This document shows, one piece after another, positions 14,901 to 26,186 of a stretch of 64,000 nt of DNA. The DNA lies in assembly GCA_028554795.2 (NCBI GenBank), contig CM068835.1:58691219-58755218 (forward strand), written 5' to 3'. Positions within the stretch are counted from its first letter, which is position 1, and each line of letters starts with the position of its first letter. The translations under genes and the position numbers were made by a program. The stretch is from Sinohyriopsis cumingii. Its lineage: Eukaryota; Mollusca; Bivalvia; Unionida; Unionidae. The notes below the pieces were generated by a model. That model saw only the letters and a program-made list of their open reading frames with translations, ran no database searches and was not told the origin of the DNA.

Positions 14901-17900
14901 ATGTGTATCAATGCATGCATCTATACATGAAGATGTGCAATATGGAATGAATTCCTGGTTATTAATTAATCTCAATGAATTAATGATCAAAATACATGTT
15001 ATGTTGCACAAGGGAATTAATATATTTCCATTAAGTGCTTAAATACTGCTTCATGCCACTTAATGTTTGGGAAATTCAAAGAAGATTAGATAAAAGCAGA
15101 AATTGAGTTAGACATTAAGTCATTGTGTGTGCACAAAGGCTTCACAGTTCCCACGATACCACAAAAATTTGGAACTATAAAAACAGAATCTGAGCAATTC
15201 AAAAAACTAATATTCATCCAGATAAGATCTCAATTCCTACAGGATCATGTTGACTTCATCACAAACTGACCTCAAATTCAATAAATGATACGGAAATTAA
15301 AATGATCTTTTATAAAGAAAAACAAACAAAACTTAACATTGTTAGAGAAACGAAATTCAACATAATATTACTATTAAATTGATCTGGAATATCTTTTCTA
15401 TCTGACTCTATAATACCAACTTATGTTCTCTTCACTAAAACAAAATTCACACTTCCGTCCATCAAGTTTTCTTCAGATGACTTGAAACATGTTTTCTTAG
15501 CGACGATTTTACAAAGAAAGGATTGGCCAATGGAAGGGAAAAATAGATTTTCTACTCTTTTGCACTGTACTGATGATGACTTTTTAGAGAAGGTAGTACA
15601 AAGGTATTCATATAATACTTATCATCTGTTTTATCAAGTATATGACGAAAATTCATATAATACTTATCATCTGTTTTATCAAGGATATGACGAAAAAGAA
15701 GAAATACATAACAACAAGATAGTACAGAGTAAAATAAGTATATATAGGAATATGATGATGCAAAATGTTGTAATGGAGAATTTGTACCAAATTTACTTCA
15801 CAGGTGAATCCTCTCTAATACTATAACCAAATTCCTAACATGGAACAGGCTATGTATTGCTATAGTTCTTACACTATATATTTTCATGTTCAATTGCCAA
15901 CTTGTTAATAGGATATGCTGACATGTGCATGATTGTATGTTTCTTTGAACCTTTATGTGTATCAATGCATGCATCTATACATCATGATATTTAATTTGGA
16001 ATGAATTCCCATTTATTAAACTATCTCAACTGATTGATGATGACAGTGCATGCTATGGTGCAAACATGATTATATCTACTGCCTTAAAGTCTTCACATTC
16101 TACTCATGGCATTAAATTGTTGTGAAAATAAAAGAAAATTGGCCAAATAAAATTAGAGATTGAATTATACATCATTGTGTGTGCACAAAGGCTACGCAGT
16201 CTGCTGGGTAAAACACAAATTTAGAACTGTATTGGAACTGAATCTGAGCAATTCAAAAATCTAATATTCATCCTGACGAGATCTCAATTCCATCAGGATC
16301 ATGTTGATGTCATCACAAACTGACCTCAGATTTAATAAATGATATGGAAGTTAAAATGACCATAAATAAAATCAAAGAAAACATAATACTGTTACGGAAA
16401 TGAAATTCAACATAACATTACTATTATACTCATCTGGAATAACTTTGCTATCTGACTCTATAATACCAACACATCTTCTCTTTAGTAAAACAAAATTCAT
16501 TCTTCCTTCTATCAAATTTTCTTCAGTTTACTTCATTTTTTTTTCTCTTAGGGACCATTTTACAATGAAAACAAAGACCAGTTGGAGGGATGACTTGATT
16601 TTCTACTCTTTTGTACTGTTGCGATGACAACTTTTTACTGAAAGTATTAGAAATGTATTCATATAATACTTAGTCTATTTTATCAAAGAAATGATGAAAA
16701 AGAAGAAATGCAAAACAACATGATACTATTGAGTAACAGAATTATATATAGGAATATGATGATACAAATTGTTGTAATGAAGAACTTGCAACAAATTTAC
16801 TTCATAGCTGAATCCTCTCTAATAATATAACCAAATTCCTAACACTGAACAGACTATGTATGGCTATATTTCATACACTATATTTGTTTCCATATAGATT
16901 AGCAAATTTCTTCCCAGAATATGCTCAGATTAGCATGATTGTATGTTTCTATGGATGTTTATGTGTATCAGTGTATGCATCTATACATGAAGATGTGCAA
17001 CTTGGAATGAATTCCTGCTTATTAATTAATCTCAACTAATTTATGATCAAAATACGTGTTATGTTGCACAAGGGAATTAATCTATTTCCATTAAGTGCTT
17101 AAATACTGCTTCATGCCACTCAATTGTTTGGAAATTCAAAGAAAATTAGATAAAACCATGAAATGAATTATACAATAAATCATTGTGTGTGCACAAAGGC
17201 TTCACAATTCCCAAGATACCACATAAATTTGGAACTGTATTAAAACAGAATCTGAGCAATTCAAAAATCTAATATTCATCCTGATAAGATCTCAAATCCA
17301 TCAGGATCATGTTGACTTAATCACAAACTGACCTCAGATTCAATAAATGATACGGAAATTAAAATGATCTTTTATAAAGAAAAACAATTAAAACATCATA
17401 ATAATGTCATAGAAATGAAATTCTACATAACATTACTATTAAATTCATCTGGAATTTCTTTCCTATCTGACTCAATAATACCAACTTTTGTTCTCTTCAC
17501 TAAAACACAATTCTTTCTTCCTTCTATACAATGTTCTTCAGTTTGTTTCAAATATTTTGTTTTAGTAACCATTTTACAAAGAAAAGAATGGCCAGTGGAA
17601 AGGAAAAATTTATTTGCTCCACTTTTGTACAGTTCTGATGATGACTTTTTAGAGAATGTAGTAGAAATGTATTCATATAATATTTACCATCTGTTTTGTT
17701 AAGGATATGATGAAAAAGAAGAATACAAATCAAAATGATAGTACTGAGTAATATAAGTATATATAGGAATACGATGACACAAACTGTTGCAATGGAGAAC
17801 TTACATCAAATTTAATTCGTAGCTGCATCCTCTCTAAGAATATAACCAAATTCCTAACACTGAACAGACTATATATGGCTATATTTCAGACACTATATTT

Positions 17901-18582
17901 GTTTCCATATAGATTAGCCAATTTGTTCCCAGAATATGCTAAGATTAGCATGATTGTATGTTTCTATGGCTGTGTTTGTGTATTAATGCATGCATCTATA
18001 CATGAAGATGTGCAAATTGGAATGAATTCCTGCTTATTAATTAATCTCAACTAATTTATGATCAAAATACATGTTATGATGCACAAAGGAATTAATCTAT
18101 TTCCATTAAGTGCTTAAATACTCCTTCATGTCACTTAGTTTCTTGGAAATTCAAAGAAAATTATATAAAACCAGAAACTTAAATATATAATAAATCATTG
18201 TGTGTGCACAATGCTTCACAGTTCCAAGGATACCACATAAATTTGGAACTGTTTCAAAACTGAATCTGAGCAATTCAAAAATCTAATATTCATCCTGATG
18301 AGATATCAATTCCATCAGGATCAGGTTAACTTCATCACAAACTGACCTCAAATTCAATAACTGATACGGACATTAAAATGATCGTTTAGAAAGAAAAAAC
18401 AAACAAAACATAACATTGTTATAGACAGAAAATACAACATAACATTACTATTAAATACATCTGGAATTTCTTTGCTATCTGACTCTATAATACCAACTTA
18501 AGTTCTCTTCACTAAAACAAAATTCACTCTTCCGTCTACCAAATTTACTTCAGTTTACTTCAAACATTTTCTCTTAGGGACC
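8988..18582. repeat. Satellite array, higher-order block 2
   Basis: Continuation of the same tandem array. Anchors lie at about 9248, 10248, 11259, 12260, 13271, 14754, 15811, 16814 and 17830. The start (8988 to about 11,080) matches 1 to about 2093 with no net indel. The end (about 17,100-18,582) matches about 7,510-8,987 of block 1 at a different offset of about 9,590. Block 2 therefore has roughly one monomer more than block 1. It also holds a 45-bp tandem duplication at about 15,606-15,696 within one monomer. No gene is supported. Confidence 0.88.
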
Positions 18583-21500
18583 ATTTTACCAAGAAAAGAA
18601 TGGCCAATGGAAGGGAAAAATTGATTTTCTACTCTTTTGTACTGTTGCAATGATGACTTTTTAGAGAAAGTAATATAAATGTATTCATATAATACTTACC
18701 GTCTGTTTTAACAAGGATATGATGAAAAAGAAGAAATACAAAAGAAAAAAATAGTACTGAGCAAGATGAGTATATGTAGGAATATGATGATGCAAATTGT
18801 TGTAATGGAGAACTTGCACTAAATTTATTTCACAGCTGAATCCTCTCTAATAATATAATCTAATTCCTAACATTAAACAGGCTATGTATGGCTATAGTTC
18901 TTACACTATATTTGTTTTCATGTACAATAGCCAACTTGTTAATAGCATATGCTGACATTTGCATGATTGTATGTTTCTTTGGATGTTTATGTGTATCAAT
19001 GCATGCATCTATCTATACATGATGATATTTAATTTGGAATGCATTCCCATTTATTAAACAATCTCAACCGACTTATGACGAAAGTGCATGCTATGTTGCA
19101 AAAATGACTAAATCTACACCCATAAAGTCTTCATATTCTACTCATAGCACTCAATTGTTGGGAAAATCAAAGGAAATTAGCCAAATAAAATCAGAAATTG
19201 AATTACACATCATAGTGGGTGCACAAAGGCTTTACAGTCTCCTGGGTACCATACAAATTTAGAACTGTATTCAAACAGAATCTAAGCAATTCAAAAATCT
19301 AATATTCATCCTGATGAGATCTCAGTTCCATCAGGATCATGTTGACTTCATCACAAACTGACCTCAGATTCAATAAATGATACGGAGATTAAAATGAGCA
19401 TAAAGCAAATCATAGAAAACATAATATTGTAACAGAAATGAAATTCAACTTAACATTGCTATTATATTCATCTGGAATAACTTTGCTATCTGACTCTATA
19501 ATACCAACTAATCTTCTCTTTAGCAAAAAAAAAAAAATTCTTCCTTCTATCAAATTTATTTCAGTTTACTTCATTTTCTCTTAGGGACCATTTTACAAAC
19601 AAAAGAATGGCCAATATAAGTGAAAAATTGATTTTCGATTCCTTTGTACTGTTTCGATGACGACTTTATAGAAAAAGTTGTAGACATATATTCATATAAT
19701 ACTTAATCTGTTTTATCAAGGATATGATGTAAAAGAAGAAATACAAAACAACATGATACTACTGAGAAACATAAGTATATAATGAAATATGATACAAATT
19801 GTTGTAATGGAGAACTTGCAAAAAATTTACTTCATAGCTGAATGCTCTCTAAGAATATAACCAAATTCCTAACACTGAACAGACTATGTATGGCTATATT
19901 TCTTACACTATATTTGTTTCCATTAGCCAATTTGTTCCCAGAATATGCTGAGATTAGCATGATTGTATGTTTCTATGGATGTTTATGTGTATCAATGCGT
20001 GCATGTATACATGAAGATGTCCAATTTGGAATGAATTCCTGGTGATTAATATCAACCAATTTATGATCCAAATACATGTTATGTGGCAGAATGGAATTAA
20101 TCTATTTCCATTAAGTGCTTAAATACTCCTTGATGCCACTCAATTGTTTGGAAATTGAAAGAAAACATTCAACAGGCTATGCATGGTTATAGTTCGTACA
20201 ATATCTATGTTTTCATGTACAATAGCCAATTTGTTCCAAGAATATGCCATGATTAGCATGATTGTATGTTTCTATGAATGTTTGTGTGTAACAATGAATG
20301 CATCTGTGCATGAAGATGTGCAATTTGGAATGTATTCCTGCTTATTAATCTCCACCAATTTATGATCAAAATGTATGTTATCTTGAACAAAGGAATCAAT
20401 CTATTTCCATTAAGTCCTCAAATACTGCTTTATTGCACTCAATATTTTGGAAATTCAAAGAAAATTAGATATAATCAGAAACTGAATTATACAATAAATC
20501 ATTGTGTGTGTACAAAGGCTTCACAAGTCCCAGGATAGCAGATAAATTTGGAACTGTATTCAAAAAGAGTCTATGCAATTCAAAAATCTAATATTCATCC
20601 TGATTAGATCTCAATTCCATCAGGTTCATGTTGACTTCATCACAAACTGACCTCAAATTAATTATATGATACGAAAATTAAAATGATCACTTATAAAGAA
20701 AAACACACGAAACATCATATCACTATAGAAACGAAATTCAACATAACATTACTATTATATTCATCTGTAACGACTTTGCTATCTGACTCTGTAAAATCAA
20801 CGTATGTTTTGTTCACTAAAACAAAATTCATTCTTCCTTCTATAAATTTTCTTCAGTTCACTTCATTTTCTCTTAGGGACCATTTTACAAAGAGAAGAAT
20901 GGCCAATAGAAGGGAAAAATTGATTTTCTACTCTTTTGTACTGTTGCGATGATGACTTTTTGAGAAAGTGGCATAAATTTTTTCGTATAATATTTACCAA
21001 CTGTTTTGTGAATTATATGATGAAAAAGAAGAAGGAAAAAATGACATGATACTACTGTGTAACATTAGTATATATATAGGAATATGATGATACCAATTGT
21101 TGTAATGGAGAACCTGCATCAAATTTACTTCATAGCTGAATCCTCTCTAATAATAGGACCAAATTCCTAACACTGAACAGGCTTTGTGTGGCTATAGTTG
21201 TTACACTATTGTCTTTTCATATACAATAGCCAACATGTTCCTAGGATATGCTGATATTAGCATCATTTTATATTTCTATGAATCTATATGAGTATCAATG
21301 CAAGCATCTGTACATCAAGATATGTAATTTGGAATGAATGACTGGTTATTAATCAATCTCAACAAATTTATAATGGAAATGCATGTTATGTTGCACAAAG
21401 GATTAACTCTATTTCCATAAAGTGCTTATATGCTGATAATAGCACTCAATGGTTGGGAAAATAAATAAAAATTAGACAGAAAAAGTGGAAATTTAATTAT

Positions 21501-22870
21501 ACAATAAACCTTTGTGTGTGCACAACCGCTTCACATTCACCTTTAGGTAACGTAACTTTCCAAATGTATTCAAACAGAATCTAAGGAATTGAAATATCTA
21601 ATATCCATCCTGATGAGATCTCAATTCCATCAGGATCATGTTGACTTCATCCCAAACTGACCTCAAATTCAATCAATTATATAGAAATTAAAATGCTCTA
21701 TAATACAAAAAAACAACACAAAAAACAAACATAATATTGTTATAGAAAGGAAATTCAACATAACATTATTATTAAATTCATCTGGAGTTTCTTTGCTATT
21801 TGACTCTATAATACCAACTTATGTTCTCTTCCCTAAAACAAAATTGATTCTTCCTTCTATCAAATTTTCTTCAGTTTACTTCTAGCATTTTCTCTTAGGG
21901 ATGATTTTAGAAAGAAAGGAATAACCAATGGAAGACAAAATTGATTTTTTACACTTTTGTACTGTTGTGATGATGATTTTTAGAGAAAGTAGTAGAAATG
22001 TATTCATATAATACTTCCTGACTGTTTTGTGAAGGATATGATGAAAAAGAAGTAATACAAAACAACTTGATACTACTGATTAACATTAGTATATATAGAA
22101 ATATGATGACAAATTGTTGTAATCGATAACTTGCATCAAATTTAGTTCATAGGTGAACCCACTACAATAATATAACCAAACTCCTAACACTGCACAGGCT
22201 ATGCTTGGCTATATTTCTTTCACTTATTTGTTCCTATGTATTATAGTAAACATGATGACATCTGCATGATTGTATGTTTCTATAGATGTTTGTGCATCCA
22301 TGCTTCCATCTATGCATGAAGATATGTAATTTGTATAAATTCCTGGTTATTAATGACTCTCAACTAATTTATGATGAAAATGCTTGTCAGAATGAAGAAA
22401 TATATGAATCAGTTTCCATTAAGTGTACAAATACTACTTCATAGAACTAAATTCAAAGAAATTTAGACAAAATCAGAAACTGAATTGTACAATAAATCAC
22501 TGTGTGTGCACAAAGGCTTCACATTCACCTGGAAACCACATAAATTTGGAACTGTATTCAAAAAGAATCTGAGCAATTCAAAAATCTAATATTCATCCTG
22601 ACGAGATCTCAGTTGCATCAGAGTTATGTTGTCTTCATCACAAACTGTCCTTAAATTCAAACATTCATACGGAAATTAAAATGCTCTATTATAAACAAAA
22701 ATAAACAAAACATAATACTGTTACAAAAACACAAATCAAGATAACAATATAACTATTAAATTAATCTAGAATTGCTCTGTCATCTGACAGATATATCATA
22801 ATAACTTATCTTCTCTACAGGATAAAAAGTCCATCCTTCTTTGTATCACATTTTTTCCAGTATGCTTCTA
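18583..22870. repeat. Satellite array, block 3, decaying edge
   Basis: The first 1.3 kb (18,583 to about 19,880) closely matches 8,988-10,280. After that the monomers become irregular: a partial monomer is inserted near 20,160-20,360, the anchor at 21,143 comes 1.3 kb after the previous one, and the last copy near 22,160 has lost the anchor sequence. Similarity fades by about 22,870. This looks like the edge of the array, where units are no longer kept similar by recombination. Confidence 0.8.
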
Positions 22871-23105
22871 ACATTTTCTCTCAGAGATTAAAAGCAAAAG
22901 CATGTCCAACTTATTTTAACTGTTATGGCAAAAGTGTTCCCAGGATATGCTAAATTTGCTTGATTGTATATTTCTAATTTATTCTTGCAGTCATAGTGAC
23001 CTTGAACTTTAACCTTTTTCCACTATTTAAGAGAGCTCTTCGATGCCTAAATGTAACAATCCAAAACCATTTTTCTCTGTTCGAGTCATTAAAACTTTAC
23101 TAGAA
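22871..23105. other. Spacer between satellite and LINE
   Basis: About 235 bases with weak traces of the satellite up to roughly 22,980, then unrecognised sequence. No gene or element end could be identified. Confidence 0.4.
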
Positions 23106-23109
23106 AATA

Positions 23110-25083
23110 TTATGGATTCATCCTAGCCCCGACAAATTTGTACAGAAACATTTGTGACTGAATTTGGAATACAGACTTATTTTCATCATCAGTCTCATGA
23201 CCTAGCGCGGTCATCGAGGCACTGTGCTGCTGAACATCTGACCAGTTCCCTCCACTTGTCTCGATCATGTGCCAATGTCTGTGTCTCGGCAAAACTTTCC
23301 TGGTACATTCTGTGATGTTGTCAGTCCACTTTCTTCTCTGTCTACCTCTCCTTCTGCCACCATGGATGCTTCCCTGCAGGACTGTTGTGGATAGATTGTT
23401 GGCTCTAATGGCATGGCCATACCATTTCAGCTTTCTATTTTTGACGGTGGTGAGGAGGTCCTCATACTGGCCTACTTCGCACCTGATGGTGTTACGCACT
23501 TCTTCATTTGTGATGTGGCCCATGTAGGAGATGCCAAGGATGGTTCTGTAGCATCTCATTTCAAGTGACTGGATTCTTCGTTGTAATTCTGCTGTCAGGG
23601 TCCATGCCTCACATAAGTACAAAACGACTCAGATGACTAGAGCTCGCAATAGTCTGATTTTAGTTTTCAGAAAGATATTCTTATCGCTCCAGATGGGTCT
23701 TGGATTTGACATAGCTGCCATTGTTTGTGCTGCTCTTGACAAAATTTCTGCTCTTGATCCCTCTTCAGTGATTATGGAACCAAGATATTTGAACTGTCTC
23801 ACTGTTTCCAGTTTATGTCCTCTGACTTTAATCTTGGCTGAATTTGTTTGCCACTATTTGTCATCAGCTTTGTCTTCTCAGCGCTTATCTTCATGTCAAA
23901 TCTTGAAGATGTTTCATCCTGGTTCTTCACTAAGGTGGCAAGCTCGTCGTCACTGCCTGCCAGTCCATCAATGTAGTCTGCAAAACGGAGGTTGGTGATG
24001 TTACGCCCTCCAATGCTGACTGTCCCACAGTGGTTTTCCAGGGCTTTGCTCATGATGCGCTCTAAGTAGATGTTGAAAAGCGTGGGTGACATGAGACATC
24101 CTTGACACACTCCCGCTGTTGTTTGGAACCAGTCCCCCACAGAACCTTGCAATTACTGCACTGGTAGCCTTGGCGTACAGCTGCTTGATAGTATTGGTTT
24201 ACTTTTGACCCATGTTATACTTCTTCACTGTGGCCCACAATGCCTCATGCCACACTGTGTCAAAGGGCTTTTTGAAATCTATGAACACATGATAAATGTC
24301 TTGTTGGTGTTGCGAGTACTTTTCGCACAGTACCCTGAGATTGAATATTTGTTATGTTGTGCTTCTTCCAGGCCGGAACCCGGCCTGTTCTTCAGCGATT
24401 ATTTCTTCTGCTTGTGGTTTCAGTCTGTTCAAGATGATCTTCAGCTTTACCTTACTAGCATGGCTGATCAAACTGATAGTTCTGTATTTTGGCACAGCTG
24501 GAAATTGCCTTTTTGGGGAACTGTTATTATCAATGACTGGGTCCACTGTGTTGGCCATTCACCTGTCTGCCAGATCTTGTAGCAGATTTTTGTTAGTAGC
24601 CCTTTCACTGATTCTCCCCCATTCTTGATAAGTTCAGCTGGGATGTTGTCTACTCCAGCTGCCTTCCCATTCTTCAGTGCTCTTATTGCTGACTCCACCT
24701 CATCTTTGAGAATGGAGAAGTCATCATCATTTGAAAAGTTTGTAACTTCAAGCACCTCTGGGTCTCCTGTGGACTGATGGTTGTAGAGTTCTTTGCAATA
24801 CTCAGTCCATCTTTCTGCAATGCCACTCGCTTCTGTGAGTCATTTTCCATTTTTGTCTTGAATGGTACTGATTCTTGGTTGTTTCTGTTCTGTGAGGTCT
24901 TTCACAATTTGGAATGCCTTTTTGCTGTTAGTCTTTATCACACTGTTCTCCATTTCTGTGCACTTTTGTCCAATCCAAGTTTCTTTTGCTTTGCTCAGGT
25001 TTTTTTTGATATTCTTGTTTATTTCTCGGTACTCCATTGCCCCGGTTTTAGTAATGCAATATTTAACTTTGACCTGACTGCTC
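23110..25083 (-). mobile_element. 5'-truncated LINE (non-LTR retrotransposon), decayed
   Basis: Read on the minus strand, broken frames give the reverse transcriptase of a LINE. From about 25,083 down there is a connecting region (KETWIGQKCTEMENSV), then KNGKAAGVDNIPAELIK at about 24,660, then EEQAGFRPGRSTT at about 24,370. The catalytic block NLRFADYIDGLAG lies at about 23,985, and the C-terminal domain (RRIQSLEMRCYRTILGISY, then GRRRGRQRRKWTDNI) at 23,110-23,622. The endonuclease domain expected upstream is absent; the element stops where a SINE begins. There are several frameshifts, and one of the two catalytic aspartates in FADD is replaced by tyrosine, so this copy is dead. Motif style fits the RTE/Jockey-related LINEs common in invertebrates; the exact clade is not resolved. 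Confidence 0.88.
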
Positions 25084-25402
25084 TGGTGGCCTAAGTGGTT
25101 AGAATATCCATCTTGCACGCAGGAGGTCATGGGTTTGAAGCCCAGCTTAGTCATATCAAACTCTGATTTAAAATAATGGTACAGACAGCTGCCTCCCTTG
25201 GTGCTCAGCAAAGTTAGTGTTATGATGACTGATTGGCCTGGTGTCAGGACACTGTGACTAAGTGGGACATGATGTTACATACTTGCTGCATAATGCCTCT
25301 GTTCTAGACGTCACTATAAACTGACAGGATGCAGACATTTTAGCAATATAGCTGAAACTTTTTAAAAGCTACTTTAAAAATCAAAATCACACACTCACAC
25401 AC
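25080..25402 (+). mobile_element. tRNA-derived SINE, family B, copy 1
   Basis: The head resembles a tRNA with an A-box-like GGTGGCCTAAGTGGTTAGA and a B-box-like GGGTTTGAAGCCC, followed by a body shared with the copies at 35,521-35,847 (reverse) and 39,507-39,826. Shared body landmarks are TTGGCCTGGTGTCAGGA, GTGACTAAGTGGGACAT and AGACGTCACTATAAACTG. The tail reads AAATCAAAATCACA and runs into CA repeats. It abuts the truncated 5' end of the LINE. Confidence 0.85.
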
Positions 25403-25440
25403 AAATTTGATGTTTTGATGCCATGATCGATAAGATTTTT

Positions 25441-25966
25441 GCCTTGGCACAGTTCAAGTCATACACAAAGTCTGTTTGTTGTAGTTAGTGAGCAATTTCC
25501 ATTATTGTGCAGGAAAACAAATGGCAACAAAGATTTTGATGAATGGATGGACTTTATGCCCAGAATGTTTTCTGGTGATGTTTGGTAAACAATGTGGCTC
25601 GAGTGTTTGTCAAGAAGGCATTTCATGAGTTTTCATTACTAGTAATGTTGCAATGTTTCTAATATTTCAATTTTAATACAAATAATCACTGTTTAGTTGA
25701 TTTTTGCTTTCCCATAGTTCAAGTTATCCACAAAGTCTGTTTGTTGTAGTTAGTGAGCAAATTCCATTATTGCGCAGGAAAACAAATGGCAACAAAGATA
25801 TTGATGAATGGATGGACCTTATGCCCAGAATGCCTTCTGTTCATGTTTGGTAAACATTTTTGACTCAAGTGTTTTGTAAGAAGGGATTTCATGAGTTTTC
25901 ATTACTAGTAATGTTTGAATGTTTCTAATGTTTCAATTTGAATACAAATAATCACTCTTTAGTCAA
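25441..25966. repeat. 263-bp tandem duplication
   Basis: Two head-to-tail copies, about 25,441-25,703 and 25,704-25,966. Both contain AAGTCTGTTTGTTGTAGTTA, AAACAAATGGCAACAAAGAT, GAATGGATGGAC and CATGAGTTTTCATTACTAGT, with a modest number of differences. I cannot assign it to a known element. It lies directly upstream of the Penelope-like element and may be part of its 5' flank or of an older insertion. Confidence 0.8.
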
Positions 25967-26025
25967 ATTTTCTTTCATGCTAATAGATATTGTGCATGGA
26001 AAGATTAACAGACTAATAAACGAAA

Positions 26026-26186
26026 GTTACTGGATTCGTATGTTAGATAGTTTGTTACCTAATGGCTTTAATACCAAAGCACTATATAAAACTGTATAAA
26101 TTTTTTATAAAAGAATTGATATGTTGTATCTCTTATAAAAATAAAATTGTATGTATGACTGTTTATCGCTAGTTTATTATTTTACT
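26026..26186 (+). repeat. Left terminal repeat of Penelope-like element
   Basis: Matches 29,435-29,606 in the same orientation: TACTGGATTCGTATGTTAGA against TATTGGATTCGTAGGTTTTA, then shared AATACCAA, AAAAGAATTGATATGTTGTA, ATAAAATTGTATGTATGACT and TTTATTATTTTACTG. In both copies the first part reads as a Tyr-Trp-Ile-Arg segment ending near Thr-Lys-Ala-Leu-Tyr-Lys-Thr. That is the form of the very C-terminus of Penelope-like ORFs. The left copy is therefore the 3' end of an upstream partial element, forming a pseudo-LTR. Confidence 0.7.

Noticed and set aside
1-22870. CRISPR-like array
   Set aside because: Units are about 1 kb without short unique spacers, and the whole window is eukaryotic in character.
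23267-25094. Plus-strand ORFs of 86-125 codons across the LINE
   Set aside because: They are shadows of the minus-strand reverse transcriptase and lie in frames opposite to recognised motifs.
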